NCBI RefSeq assembly: GCF_019049675.1
Contig: NZ_JAFMOW010000068.1
Span: 62,001 to 126,000 of the forward strand
Length of the DNA stretch: 64,000 nucleotides
From: Rahnella bonaserana
GTDB taxonomy: Bacteria; Pseudomonadota; Gammaproteobacteria; Enterobacterales; Enterobacteriaceae
Reading direction: 5' to 3'
Below are positions 28,404 to 38,259 of this stretch, in pieces. Under the pieces are notes generated by a model, which worked only from the letters and a program-made list of their open reading frames with translations, was not told the DNA's origin and searched no databases. A program made the translations under genes and the position numbers. Within the stretch, counting starts at the first letter, position 1. Every line of letters begins with the position of its first letter.

Positions 28404-29429
28404 ATGAAAATGGTTAAATTTGATAAGCTGACTGAAACTCTTTTGAGTAAGTATGAATTAAATAAATCGATATCCATGGTTTCCTCCACATTGGAGTTAA
28501 GTGATGAATTGTCGTATTTTTCTATCGGCGAAAATACTAAGCTTGTAAATGCGCACGTTACGATTATGGAAGGCGGAAGATTAACTATAGGTAATTTTTG
28601 TGAAATTAGGGGGCGGATAATTGTTGGTGAAGGTTGCACCTTAGAAATAGGGCATGGTTTAAGCTGTAATGATGCTATCAAAATTCAAATCGCAGAGTAT
28701 GGCAAAGTAACAATTGGTAATGATTGCCTCTTCGCGAATCCGAAAATTTTTAATTCTGATATGCATTCGATATTTTCTGATGATACTGGCCAACGTTTAA
28801 ATAAAGCTAAGGATGTATTGATCGGAAATAGAGTATGGCTTGCAACGGATTGCTTAATATTAAAAGGAACAAATATAGAGTGTGATTCAGTTGTTGGTGC
28901 GGGGGCTATCACTAGCGGGTTTTATGAAAAAAAATCCTTAATTGTGGGAAATCCGGCAAGAGTTGTTAAATCTAATGTTTGCTGGACTAGGTCATTAAAA
29001 CAGAATAACTTAATTAAGTTTGATGATAATTTTTCCTTAGCAGACTTCCGTGCTTGTGCAACTTCATTTGAACACAAAAAAGTTATAGATATGGCAGGAA
29101 AGTATATCGAATATTGGGTTAAGATGGATGGCAGTAATTATTTCATTTTTTATTACTTGGCTAGATCTATTCTTATTTCTAAGTTCAAAGAAAAAAACGT
29201 TTTTGACTTCTTCATAAATAACAAGTTGATATCCATTGAACTGTTAGCTGATATCCTACAAAGATGCTTTGAGATGAGTGATAGGAAGAATTACATTTGT
29301 GGAGCCTATGCATACCTAGCTTGCAAAATGGCTGGTAAAGAAGATATTGCCAATGTGTTATATAGAGAAATACTTCCAGTTTGGGAACATATTAGTGATC
29401 ATCGTTTCAAAGAAAATTGGGTAGCATAA
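28404..29429 (+). CDS. Left-handed beta-helix acyl/acetyltransferase with C-terminal extension
   Basis: 341 residues, AT-rich codons unlike the kps genes to its left. Residues about 40-190 are a hexapeptide-repeat transferase: IGNFCEIRGRIIVGEGCTLEIGHG, VTIGNDCLFANPKIFNSDMHSIFSDDTG, VLIGNRVWLATDCLILKGTNIECDSVVGAGAITSG and IVGNPARVVK. The histidine in NSDMHSI is the usual catalytic base of this O-acetyltransferase group. Residues about 205-341 are a helical tail of no recognised family. Probable O-acetylation of the capsule repeat unit; donor and site unknown. It lies head-on to the polymerase gene, so it is transcribed with the region 1 operon or alone. Confidence 0.82.
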   Translation: MKMVKFDKLTETLLSKYELNKSISMVSSTLELSDELSYFSIGENTKLVNAHVTIMEGGRLTIGNFCEIRGRIIVGEGCTLEIGHGLSCNDAIKIQIAEYGKVTIGNDCLFANPKIFNSDMHSIFSDDTGQRLNKAKDVLIGNRVWLATDCLILKGTNIECDSVVGAGAITSGFYEKKSLIVGNPARVVKSNVCWTRSLKQNNLIKFDDNFSLADFRACATSFEHKKVIDMAGKYIEYWVKMDGSNYFIFYYLARSILISKFKEKNVFDFFINNKLISIELLADILQRCFEMSDRKNYICGAYAYLACKMAGKEDIANVLYREILPVWEHISDHRFKENWVA

Positions 29430-29501
29430 TTAACTATTACATGTATTAATTGTTAGGTAGGTCTAAATGGATGACCTACCCAACTAATCCGTATTAAAAA
29501 A

Positions 29502-32500
29502 TCACATAGCATTTTCTAATTTTTGTGTTGAATATATTGCAGACATGAGTTGCGCATGATTTAAGCGACTCCAGCTTTCTTGAGGTGCAATATCTGAATA
29601 ATAGCGAAGAATTGAAGACCAGCAATGCTTTGCTTCTGACCAATTTCCTGAGAGCTGAGATAGTTCAGCCCTGAGCATCCACTCTTCTAATTCTTTTGGA
29701 CTACGAATCCCATCCGTAAATAATACTGATAACCCTTCCTCTATCATGCCAAGCTTTCTATAGGCTAAGGCAAGACGATAGGGGGCTGAATCAGTGATGC
29801 CGATCAGTTCAATCCAAACCTCAGCTGCTGAATTCCATTCTTTTTCTAAAAGGTAATTCTCACCTACTTCTATTCTGTAATCTATCAGCTGAAGAGTATC
29901 GGACTGCATTTCATCAAGGAATGACAAAGCTTTTGATGAGTGCCCTTGATAACGTAGTGATCTAACATAAATCAAAGCCAAATCATTTGAAAGCAGATTT
30001 AATTTTATATTTGCGGAATCAAATTGAGAAATTACTTTTGACCATTTGCATGTATCAAAAGAAAGTTTTCCAATTTCATATTTAAGTTCGGTATCCTTTT
30101 TCGCGTAAACCTCATAGCTTTTGAGATAATTATGACACTGTTCAGAATTTCCGATTTCTCTATAGCATCGAGCAAGAATTAATTCACATTTAAGAACATG
30201 TAATTCATTTTGATTAAAAGTATTAATTTTTTCCAAAATTAGCTCAATTGCTGCTTCCCAGTCTTTATGCGCAACAAGTTGATATGCCATGATTATTGTT
30301 CGTTGTGTATCAGAGAATGAATATTTATTAACATTTAGGTTATCTAATGCTTGAGTGTTTTCTATCTCAGCAAGACAGCGATAATAATTAATTTCATCCT
30401 CAGTATTATCTATTTCTACACTATTCCAGATAGCGATTGCCTGGCCCCATTGCTGGCATGCCATGTATATTCGTGCATATTCAATATTATATTCATTAAA
30501 ATATGTTGAATGCTCAACACCAGACCATTGCTGGAGCAGATTGATTGCATCATTGATTTTTCCATCTTCACGACATGCTTGAATCAATCGCAATCTTGCA
30601 ATCTGCTTTTGTTGGCTATTACCAAACTCTAAAAGCATTTTCCAGCGAGATATTGCTATCCCCCATTTTCTATGGGAAGTTGCTTTTCTTGCATAGTCTT
30701 CAAGAATTTCCAGATCACAATATCCATCAACAAGAGGATTATCTAACTCGCAAATAGCTTCATAAGTTCTTTTACAATTATTTGTGTCTCGAATAGGGAA
30801 TGTTTTATCTATTCTACTTTGGTATTTTGGGGCAGGAGATGCATCGTCCTTAATTATTTTTTCTAATTCATAAAAGAACTCTGATTCTTTTACAACTACT
30901 GGGCCAAATCCATCTTCTCGATAATCAAAATATCCCTTCTTGTAAAAATGGCCTCCGGAAAATACTTCTTTTTCATCAAATTGATAGTATAAAGTTTGTT
31001 TTCCCTGAATAGCCATATCAAAGGCAACTGACGAATAATCGGTAATCATCATAGATGATGATTTAAACAAGTTTTGGATGCTGCCTTTTGTATGATCCGA
31101 AATTTTTATGAATTTTGGAACATCGAACAAATCAATGTATGGTGAAATATTAGCATGAGGGAAAAATATAACTTCAAAGTTATATTTTTCTGATATTTTT
31201 TTGAGATAAGGCGAATGTAAAACACCTCGCCAGTGTTTTGCAAACTCTGTCTTCATAAACTCTGATGATACTTCTCTACTATTACCTTCACCTTTTGTAG
31301 TTCCGACGATATTTGACCGCCAAGTTGGCATTATTAATATCGACTTTTTATATAACTCACTTTGAGGTTGGTTAAGATTATCGTAACGTGGAAATCCAGT
31401 TAGCTTAACATTTTTTTTAGTGAATTTATAATGAGACTCATTAGATACTATGGAATTATATTCTGCTGTTGAGGCAGTTACGAAAACATCTATATTCTCT
31501 TTTTGGTTTACCCAATTAGAAATGTCATCTTTAGTTACGCCATGTTGTAAGAATACAAAATGCCTACCCGTTAGCATTTTCGGGCCTAGTAAATTCGTTA
31601 TGTATTTGTCAACATGTGAACTTATAACCTTTGAACAGCTTTTTAATATTTCTTCATGCCGTTTACTTCCAAACTCAACTAAATTAAAACCTTTATCTAA
31701 CAATCTATCCCAATCGTGTGAATTCCTTCTTAATGCAAAATAAATACTTTGTTCAGGATGGTGTTTTTGAATATAGTTGTAGAGATGTTCAGCATTGTCA
31801 TCGGCCTGACTATCACGATCCATCAATAACCAAGATTTCTTAAATTCATTGACTTTGTTATATTTAGGTATTTGTCCAAGAAATCCTTTAACAATGGTAT
31901 TAGTATCGATGCCTGATTTGTATTGTTTACCTTGAAATGATATTCGTGTGGGGATGTCAGATATTTTAACATTAAACTTAGATTTTTCAGAAATAGGCAC
32001 CCAAATCCTTCTTTCTTTTACAAATGTTTCAGACGTCAGAGTGTGTACCATTGTTTTAGCAAAATAAGGAATAATGTCATTGTTATTTTCTGATATATGC
32101 TCTAGCTCATTTGTTCCAGTAAAGTATCTTAATTCGATAAGACCTTTATTATGATCGTAGGATTCGATATAAATTATTTGGAATGGAGGTCTTTCATTTT
32201 TGAACTGTGAAAGCAATCCTACGCGGTGGTAGAACCAACATCCACCTAATCCGAATTCCATAATTGTCTGTGTGTCGATATAAGAGAATATTTCTTTAAC
32301 CAAAGAAATAAATCTTACTTGTTGTTCCTCAGTCAAGAAAGCAATCTTTTGTGGATGGTTTACAATTGATTTAATATACCAAATTAAATGATAAAGGATA
32401 GTAATTTGTACATTTTTTGGAATTTCGCTGGTCAAATCTCTATGTTTTTTTAATATGTCAAGGCATCCATGCTCCAGCACCGAGTCATATAATCCAGGGT

Positions 32501-33314
32501 GTTCCCAGGCACTATCTAAAGTAGACGTTCCGTCACCTCTTTTTCGGTAGAAGTATTTAGCAGATTTTAGAAATCCAATATTACTTTCTTTACAATGTAT
32601 TAAATATTGCGCTACAAAATGGGCATCTTCAAAACTTGGTTTTACCCTTGAGTCGAAGTTTATTTTATTATCCAAGATAACATTGGTTTTGAAAAATGCG
32701 GTGCTTGCAGATAATTGCAATTGGTTACCAAGGTTATTTGCAGCAAATAATTTATCACCTTGACTATACCTATATTTTAATGGGTGAGTGTCTTTATACA
32801 ATTTAACTTCGTCAAAATAGAAAATGAAATTGCACGACACTAAATCAAGCTTCTTCTTTTCATTTGTTTTTGCAAAACTATCTACTGCTTTGAAATAATT
32901 AACATCTAAAAAGTCATCAGGATCAATGAATGTAACCCAATCAGTATTAACATACTGAAGCCCCATATTCCTTGCTGAAGCTTGTCCACCGTTGCTTTTA
33001 TAAAGATAGGTGATATTTTTGGGGTACTTTTTTTTCCACGATTTTATTATCTCCACCGATTCATCAGTAGAACCATCATCTACTAGAATTAGATTAATAT
33101 GTTTTTTAAAATCTAGGCGTTGTTTAACCATGCTATTGAAATATTCATCAAGATATCTTCCAACATTATAAACAGCTGTTACAACAGTATACTGATAATT
33201 GCCGTTGTATTCTTTAGGTTGTATGCTATTTATTTTTTTCTTCTGTTTTTTTACCATATCAGAGAAAAATAATTTAGGATCGCGAATTAGTTTTTTTACT
33301 TTTCTGTTAAGCAT
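29502..33314 (-). CDS. Multidomain capsule polymerase: GT2 + TagF-like glycerophosphotransferase + TPR
   Basis: 1270 residues from the ATG at 33314 (a TTG at 33332 is possible). Residues about 43-150 form a GT2 glycosyltransferase domain: [36 protein letters not shown] and the metal-binding DPDDF at 131-135. About 480-860 is a TagB/TagF-like (CDP-glycerol glycerophosphotransferase) domain, with [10 protein letters not shown] near 590 and [17 protein letters not shown] near 754. About 920-1270 is helical, TPR-like (repeated W-x-x-A-I patterns such as [12 protein letters not shown] and [11 protein letters not shown]). TagF-like proteins are known to polymerise teichoic-acid-like capsules in Gram-negatives. 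The start overlaps the upstream Stealth gene by 8 bases. Codons are strongly AT-rich. Exact donor sugars are unknown. Confidence 0.85.
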   Translation of the reverse strand: MLNRKVKKLIRDPKLFFSDMVKKQKKKINSIQPKEYNGNYQYTVVTAVYNVGRYLDEYFNSMVKQRLDFKKHINLILVDDGSTDESVEIIKSWKKKYPKNITYLYKSNGGQASARNMGLQYVNTDWVTFIDPDDFLDVNYFKAVDSFAKTNEKKKLDLVSCNFIFYFDEVKLYKDTHPLKYRYSQGDKLFAANNLGNQLQLSASTAFFKTNVILDNKINFDSRVKPSFEDAHFVAQYLIHCKESNIGFLKSAKYFYRKRGDGTSTLDSAWEHPGLYDSVLEHGCLDILKKHRDLTSEIPKNVQITILYHLIWYIKSIVNHPQKIAFLTEEQQVRFISLVKEIFSYIDTQTIMEFGLGGCWFYHRVGLLSQFKNERPPFQIIYIESYDHNKGLIELRYFTGTNELEHISENNNDIIPYFAKTMVHTLTSETFVKERRIWVPISEKSKFNVKISDIPTRISFQGKQYKSGIDTNTIVKGFLGQIPKYNKVNEFKKSWLLMDRDSQADDNAEHLYNYIQKHHPEQSIYFALRRNSHDWDRLLDKGFNLVEFGSKRHEEILKSCSKVISSHVDKYITNLLGPKMLTGRHFVFLQHGVTKDDISNWVNQKENIDVFVTASTAEYNSIVSNESHYKFTKKNVKLTGFPRYDNLNQPQSELYKKSILIMPTWRSNIVGTTKGEGNSREVSSEFMKTEFAKHWRGVLHSPYLKKISEKYNFEVIFFPHANISPYIDLFDVPKFIKISDHTKGSIQNLFKSSSMMITDYSSVAFDMAIQGKQTLYYQFDEKEVFSGGHFYKKGYFDYREDGFGPVVVKESEFFYELEKIIKDDASPAPKYQSRIDKTFPIRDTNNCKRTYEAICELDNPLVDGYCDLEILEDYARKATSHRKWGIAISRWKMLLEFGNSQQKQIARLRLIQACREDGKINDAINLLQQWSGVEHSTYFNEYNIEYARIYMACQQWGQAIAIWNSVEIDNTEDEINYYRCLAEIENTQALDNLNVNKYSFSDTQRTIIMAYQLVAHKDWEAAIELILEKINTFNQNELHVLKCELILARCYREIGNSEQCHNYLKSYEVYAKKDTELKYEIGKLSFDTCKWSKVISQFDSANIKLNLLSNDLALIYVRSLRYQGHSSKALSFLDEMQSDTLQLIDYRIEVGENYLLEKEWNSAAEVWIELIGITDSAPYRLALAYRKLGMIEEGLSVLFTDGIRSPKELEEWMLRAELSQLSGNWSEAKHCWSSILRYYSDIAPQESWSRLNHAQLMSAIYSTQKLENAM

Positions 33315-34413
33315 TTTCAATCTCTGATTCAAAGTGATATTTAAGTGCGGTACTTAAAAGGAATTGATAATTTTCAAGCGATGCTTTTTGCGTATTAAAA
33401 TCATTTGCACAAAAAGAATGAGGCGAGGCATCGTCCTGTTTTGCTTTTTTAAGTGCTTTGAAATAACTTCGCGCCGCTGTTGAACGGATATTAAAGTAGT
33501 AGCAAATATCCCGTGATGGGGTTGCTTTACCTGTAATATAACTTAGCCAGGGTACAAAGAATGTGGCTAAATTTATATCCTGATTGGTGCGGAACTTATT
33601 AGGCAAAAAACATGTTATTTCAGACTCATATACGCGCCAGGCTTCTTCGAAAACACTTTTTCTGAGCGGTACATAAGTATGAACTAAGGGTGTATCGATA
33701 AGGGACTCAAAGTCATCTTTGAAAATTCCACAGGCCCTTTGAGATGCTGATAAGGTGGGGGTGTTGGTGCCCCGTGCCTGCATTGCCGTCAGGCTTTTCT
33801 GTGACAAGAACAAAGATGAAATGCCATTACTTTTGAAGAAGTGTCCCGGTGGAAGTTCTCTTGCGACAAATACGTCATCATTAAAATAAATGAAATGCTC
33901 TGCAAGGCCTGGGATCTTATGTAAGTTTGCTTCTATGACGTGTGAGTTAAAAGTTGGGAGGTATTTATCATCTATGATTTCTTTATGATCAATGATTTTT
34001 ATCTTGTCGTTCGCTTCACACCATTTGGGTTTTTGATTATCAGTGATAATAAAAATATTTCTTACCCAGGGAATATAACGTTCGATACTTTTAATTGAAT
34101 AACGCAGTTCATCATGGTTACTAAATCTTGCATCATCGGTAGCAAAATTGCCTAAAGTTTCTGCACCAATCTCAGCTTTGAAACGCAAATACTTTTCTTT
34201 CCACTGCGGGTCTGAGTCATCAACCCAGGTAAATACCACATCGATGGGGAAATTAATGTGCAGCAGCTTTTCGATCGCGAGATCATGCCTGATTAAAATA
34301 CTTTCTTCTAACTCAGGGCACTGAATTTCATTTCTGATAATCGGGTATTTTTTGTTAAAATAATCCCGGAAAAAAATTCCAGGACTTTTCATAAATTTTT
34401 TGATTTTTTTCAT
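33307..34413 (-). CDS. Stealth-family capsular sugar-phosphotransferase
   Basis: 368 residues. The Stealth conserved regions are visible: CR1 [15 protein letters not shown] (57-71), CR2 [34 protein letters not shown] (about 96-129) and CR3 [28 protein letters not shown] (about 155-182), then a C-terminal segment with [11 protein letters not shown]. Family members (as in meningococcal serogroup A/X-type capsule synthesis) transfer hexose-1-phosphate from UDP-sugars and form phosphodiester-linked polymers. The gene follows kpsT after 109 bp and overlaps the polymerase gene, so they are one transcription unit behind kpsMT. AT-rich like its neighbour. Confidence 0.9.
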   Translation of the reverse strand: MKKIKKFMKSPGIFFRDYFNKKYPIIRNEIQCPELEESILIRHDLAIEKLLHINFPIDVVFTWVDDSDPQWKEKYLRFKAEIGAETLGNFATDDARFSNHDELRYSIKSIERYIPWVRNIFIITDNQKPKWCEANDKIKIIDHKEIIDDKYLPTFNSHVIEANLHKIPGLAEHFIYFNDDVFVARELPPGHFFKSNGISSLFLSQKSLTAMQARGTNTPTLSASQRACGIFKDDFESLIDTPLVHTYVPLRKSVFEEAWRVYESEITCFLPNKFRTNQDINLATFFVPWLSYITGKATPSRDICYYFNIRSTAARSYFKALKKAKQDDASPHSFCANDFNTQKASLENYQFLLSTALKYHFESEIENA

Positions 34414-34522
34414 TCGATAAAAAATCCTAAGGGATAAAGCAACGACTCTTTTCTGTCAGCAATATGCTGCGCAACTTCACTCTGACGGGGCTATTACGTT
34501 GTGAGGAGAAACACAACCGGAT

Positions 34523-35188
34523 TCAGATCCCTTCATCATTCTTATAAGTAGTTATGGCTTCATCCACCGATTCGAAGTACTTCACTTTGTTATCCCTTCC
34601 GATAAACAAAGCTACATCGCAAAACTCTTTCAGTGATCCCAGACTGTGCGACACCATCAAAAAGCTGGCTTCTTCATGACGTGCTTTAAACAAGTCGGCA
34701 CATTTCTGTTTGAATCTGGCATCCCCGACCGCTGTCACTTCATCGACAAGATAGTAATCAAATTTGAATGCCATGCTCAGACCAAAACCCAGGCGGGATT
34801 TCATGCCGGAGGAATAGGTTTTGATTGGCATATCAAAGTATTTACCCAGTTCGGCAAACTCTTCGACGAAGGCGACTTTTTCGCGTAACTGGTCTGGTGT
34901 GGAATAGAGGCGGGCAACGAATTTTACATTTTCCCGTCCGGTCAGACTGCCCTGAAAGCCACCGGCCAAACCGACCGGCCACGATATGGTTTTATCAGTG
35001 TGAATCTTGCCGGAATCGGGGCGGTCAATGCCGCCGATAACGCGTAATAATGTCGATTTACCGGCGCCATTTCGCCCAATCAACGCCACACTTTTGCCTG
35101 AGGGCAGTTCAACGTTCAGATCTTTGAAAACGTAATGGCGGCCTTTAGGTGTGCGGTAGGATTTAGTCAGGTTCTCGATTTTTATCAT
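34523..35188 (-). CDS. kpsT: KpsT, capsule ABC exporter ATPase
   Basis: 221 residues. Walker A GRNGAGKS (38-45), signature YSSGMKSRLGFGLSMAF and Walker B YYLVDEVTAVGD are those of the polysaccharide-exporting ABC-2 ATPases. It closely matches E. coli KpsT. It energises transport of the lipid-linked capsule through KpsM. The ATG overlaps the kpsM stop (ATGA). Confidence 0.97.
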   Translation of the reverse strand: MIKIENLTKSYRTPKGRHYVFKDLNVELPSGKSVALIGRNGAGKSTLLRVIGGIDRPDSGKIHTDKTISWPVGLAGGFQGSLTGRENVKFVARLYSTPDQLREKVAFVEEFAELGKYFDMPIKTYSSGMKSRLGFGLSMAFKFDYYLVDEVTAVGDARFKQKCADLFKARHEEASFLMVSHSLGSLKEFCDVALFIGRDNKVKYFESVDEAITTYKNDEGI

Positions 35189-35961
35189 GATGTCAGCATC
35201 GCCTCTTCACGGTTTCGGTAGAGGGCTAATCCGATGAATAATACAACCAGAGTACAGGCGGCCAGATAATTCAGGCTGACGCCTTCGCTGATATAACCCG
35301 GAACAACGGATTCACGGCAAAGTTCTACGACGTGAACGATAGGGTTCCATAGCAAATACGGCCAGTATTCTTTCGGGATGTTGTGCAGCGAAAACATAAT
35401 GCAGGAAACAAAATAGAGCGGTTTAATCAAAATAGGTAAGAACTTTTCGGTTTCAGGGAATGACTTCCCGACAACCATGAATATCAGCCCGACTCCACAA
35501 GAGAATAAAACTAACAGTACCCAGACCAGAATCAGAGTAATAAGCTTAGTGACTTCAAATTGTTCACCCAGCAAACCTACTATGGCCATTAGCAATATGT
35601 AAACCACGGCGTATATCAAGGTTTCTAAGATTGCTCTGGCGAGGATAGTATCAATTGGGCGTACAGGTCGATAGTTAAACAACCCTTGATTGGCTTCAAT
35701 AGCGCCTATAGATCGGTTGGTAATATTGCTGAAAACAAAGAAAGGAATAATGCCATTAATCAAAAAAACTGGAAATGATATATCTGGCATTGTTCTGTGC
35801 ATGAAATAACCAAATATGGCCAGCATAATCAGCATATGTGCCATCGGCTCCAGTGCTGCCCACAGATACCCTAACCGGTACTTACCAAAACGAGTCTTAA
35901 TTTCCCTCAAAAACAGCGCTTTTACCGCCGCTTTCTGAACTTCTAAGCCACTACGTGCCAT
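35185..35961 (-). CDS. kpsM: KpsM, capsule ABC exporter permease
   Basis: 258 residues, six transmembrane helices, ABC-2 type. The start MARSGLEVQKAAVKALFLREIKTRFGKYRLGYLWA and the end SLNYLAACTLVVLFIGLALYRNREEAMLTS are nearly those of E. coli KpsM. It is the inner-membrane pore of the group 2 capsule exporter. It is the first gene of the leftward operon kpsM-kpsT-Stealth-polymerase, 28 bp below a JUMPstart element. Confidence 0.97.
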   Translation of the reverse strand: MARSGLEVQKAAVKALFLREIKTRFGKYRLGYLWAALEPMAHMLIMLAIFGYFMHRTMPDISFPVFLINGIIPFFVFSNITNRSIGAIEANQGLFNYRPVRPIDTILARAILETLIYAVVYILLMAIVGLLGEQFEVTKLITLILVWVLLVLFSCGVGLIFMVVGKSFPETEKFLPILIKPLYFVSCIMFSLHNIPKEYWPYLLWNPIVHVVELCRESVVPGYISEGVSLNYLAACTLVVLFIGLALYRNREEAMLTS

Positions 35962-35988
35962 CGGATTTTTCCAGTATTTTACTTTTCC

Positions 35989-36025
35989 ACGCTACCGCCC
36001 CTGGCTTACAGCAGCCAATGCGCTC
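35989..36025 (-). promoter_or_regulatory. JUMPstart element with ops site (RfaH loading)
   Basis: The minus strand reads CTGTAAGCCAGGGGCGGTAGCGT at its downstream end, matching the 3' part of the JUMPstart consensus; the 8-base ops core GGCGGTAG is at 35992-35999. In E. coli group 2 loci RfaH loads here and lets polymerase read through the long kpsMT/region 2 operon. Its position just ahead of kpsM is the expected one. Confidence 0.92.
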
Positions 36026-36508
36026 AGGAACGGGTCGGATTGTGGGGAGTCGGTTGTGCATAACACATCAAAGATGTGTCAGGAGCGGGGGAGTCACTTA
36101 TCCATAAGTTGCGTATAGAGGACTGATGCCGGGGGAACATCCCTGGTAAATATCTCTATTTTTTATCAGGTTAGAGTGAGATACCCTTTTCACAAAAATG
36201 CAAAGGTTGCGAAAAAATATTTCAGCAAGTTTCAGGGGTGACCACACCTATGTAAAATTGCTTTGAACTATTAATTTGTATTAAATCATTCATACGGCCT
36301 ATTGGTTTAAGAATTCTCTGAGGGGATAAATAAAGTCTTGGTTTTTCAGTGGGATATTGAAACCGGTTCCATTGACTTAAGTTGCAGATTTAGTTGAAAT
36401 TGTAACTATTCATCAGGGGTATTATTAAATTCTGATGCAAAGTTACTGGCTGAGGCGGGTTTTAAGTCAAATTTTCACAAGAGGGGAGCGGGGCTTGATA
36501 GCGGACAT
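36026..36508 (-). promoter_or_regulatory. Upstream region of the kpsMT operon
   Basis: About 480 bp with no supported gene, AT-rich in 36170-36480. It must hold the region 3 promoter reading left toward the ops element. No single -35/-10 pair stands out. Confidence 0.4.
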
Positions 36509-36536
36509 AAAAAAGCCAGCGACTTTCGTCACTGGC
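36509..36536 (-). terminator. Terminator of dps
   Basis: Minus-strand stem GCCAGTGAC/GTCGCTGGC with a GAAA tetraloop followed by six U (A-run 36509-36514), 85-112 bases past the dps stop. Confidence 0.85.
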
Positions 36537-36620
36537 CTTTCGCATTAATCACTCAGAGTTCCGCAGCCTGATTCTGCGGTATCGGGCAACATTTACCCGA
36601 TAAGGATTACCTGATTCTGA

Positions 36621-37124
36621 TTACTCGATATTTGATTCGATGAACCACAGGAATTTATCCAGGTCGCGCGATGCGGCGGTGAAAATATCTGCGGTGTCTT
36701 CATCTTCAACTTCACCAATCGCCTTACGGGTATCGTTGGCGACAACGGCAAAACGATCTGCCAGCGCTTTCAGATGTTCCTGCACGGTATGGATGTTGGT
36801 CGGGTAGCTTTTCAGTGGCGTTTTATCGTTAACGACCTGCACGGTACCCAGCGCCACGCCACCTAACTGCACCACACGTTCTGCGATGGTGTCCTGGTGA
36901 TCGATAACTGCGGTACGGAATCCATCAAGCATTTCATGTACGGCGATGAAGTTTGCGCCACGCATGTTCCAGTGTGCTTGTTTAATAATCAGTGACAGAT
37001 CAATATATTCAGTCACCAGACGGTTCAGCACCTTGATAGTATTCAGTTTGACGCTTTCATCTAAATCGTTGCGTGTATAAATAAGCTCAGAAGATTTCGT
37101 TTTGACCAGTTTAGCGGTACTCAT
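36621..37124 (-). CDS. dps: Dps, DNA-binding ferritin-like protein
   Basis: 167 residues. The DNA-binding lysine-rich tail [22 protein letters not shown] is followed by the four-helix bundle with the inter-subunit ferroxidase site [36 protein letters not shown] and the end [19 protein letters not shown], all as in E. coli. The dodecamer oxidises Fe(II) with peroxide and compacts DNA in stationary phase. The ATG at 37124 is chosen because AAGGAG is eight bases upstream; an earlier ATG two codons before is too close to it. It borders the capsule locus on the right. Confidence 0.97.
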   Translation of the reverse strand: MSTAKLVKTKSSELIYTRNDLDESVKLNTIKVLNRLVTEYIDLSLIIKQAHWNMRGANFIAVHEMLDGFRTAVIDHQDTIAERVVQLGGVALGTVQVVNDKTPLKSYPTNIHTVQEHLKALADRFAVVANDTRKAIGEVEDEDTADIFTAASRDLDKFLWFIESNIE

Positions 37125-37184
37125 ATTCATATCTCCTTGTTTCATTAAAATTAATTGCTACAAACGTGTTTCTTAACTGCATTC

Positions 37185-37249
37185 AGTATAGCAATAAATC
37201 GAAATTTTGCAGGACAGCGTTTCCTATCGTTTTGATAGCATCTGTCTAA
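37185..37249 (-). promoter_or_regulatory. dps promoter with candidate OxyR site
   Basis: Minus-strand -10 TATACT (37185-37190) with a poor -35. Upstream, 37224-37249 reads CTAT-N7-ATAG-N7-CTAA, three of the four tetranucleotides of an OxyR site at exact 7-base spacing; the fourth (37213-37216) is degenerate. Its place next to the -35 fits OxyR activation, as known for E. coli dps. Confidence 0.55.
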
Positions 37250-37519
37250 TAGACAATTTCGGAATCGAGGAACCACCTTATCACGCTGATTTATAAGGTG
37301 GATAGGAATCCTCCTGAACAGCGGTGTTTATTAGTGCGTAAATTATGACATGCCAGTGATAATAATTTTCATTACGGCTAATGGATATTATGAAATGTAA
37401 GTTGAAGTGTGGAGATATATATCTGTGATGTAGTTTGTGCGGCTGAAATAATTTGTTCACGGAACGTTTTTTATACTCTGAAAATAATTACCGCCATAAA
37501 TTATTACTTTGAAAGCACA

Positions 37520-37543
37520 ACGGCAGGAAAAGCCTGCCGTTTT
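37520..37543. terminator. Hairpin between dps and the anti-sigma gene
   Basis: Perfect 8-bp stem ACGGCAGG/CCTGCCGT with a 5-nt loop, about 40 bases after the anti-sigma stop (minus strand). The U-tract is weak on that strand, so it may act mainly as an mRNA 3' end. Confidence 0.5.
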
Positions 37544-37581
37544 ATATTATCGTAAAGCCGGTCACCGGGTTCCGCAGTGAA

Positions 37582-38259
37582 TCAAAGCGCCAGAGCCCCG
37601 CTGTACAGCACGGCGCCTGTCGGTTGTCCGGTCGGTGAGCCTCCGCGTGGTTCCAGACTGATTGCCAGCGTATAACCCGGATCAGGCATCTTTTCCGCCA
37701 GTGCCAGTTGTGTCGGTTGTTGTGTATTCAGCAGACCGAGTGAGCGGGGTTTGCCGCCCGGCGGAATGGCCCACAGTTCCAGGCTATGGTCGCCGGCGAT
37801 ACCTTGCGCCTTAAGCGGCGTCAGCATCAGGCTGCGGGTACTCATATCTACGCTCACCACCCATTGCCCGTTCTGCGCACCGGCACTGCTGGCGAGAACA
37901 GCCACCGGTGTCGGGGTTTCAGGTTGCACCAGAAGGCGCGGGATGAGTAACAGCGCCGCAAGCCCGGCGGCCAGCGCCCAGCCAAGATATGTGCGCACCG
38001 GTCTTTTAGCTGTAACCGGTAATCTGGCCGGTTGTAATGCAAGGTTGTGCTGAATGCGCTTCCACACTGAAGCGGGCGGAATGACCGGGACAATCTGATT
38101 ATCCAGTTGTGTGAAAGCTTCCTGCCAGCGGGCGACTTCAGCCGCCAGTTCAGGGTCTTCCCGCATTTTTTGCTCGAACTGAATCCGCGCTGCGCCGCGT
38201 AAGGTGCCGAGCGCATATTCAGCCGCGAGGGCAGCATGATAATGGCTTCTGCTTTTCAT
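37582..38259 (-). CDS. RskA-type anti-sigma factor
   Basis: 225 residues. An N-terminal cytoplasmic sigma-binding helical domain (about 1-75; HAALAAEYALGTLRGAARIQFEQKMREDPELAAEV) is followed by one transmembrane helix (about 94-113, YLGWALAAGLAALLLIPRLL) and a periplasmic RskA domain (about 120-225, VSVDMSTRSLMLTPLKAQG, LELWAIPPGGKPRSLG). No HxxxCxxC zinc motif is seen. It should hold the adjacent ECF sigma factor at the membrane until signalled. The ATG overlaps the sigma gene stop (ATGA). Confidence 0.9.
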   Translation of the reverse strand: MKSRSHYHAALAAEYALGTLRGAARIQFEQKMREDPELAAEVARWQEAFTQLDNQIVPVIPPASVWKRIQHNLALQPARLPVTAKRPVRTYLGWALAAGLAALLLIPRLLVQPETPTPVAVLASSAGAQNGQWVVSVDMSTRSLMLTPLKAQGIAGDHSLELWAIPPGGKPRSLGLLNTQQPTQLALAEKMPDPGYTLAISLEPRGGSPTGQPTGAVLYSGALAL

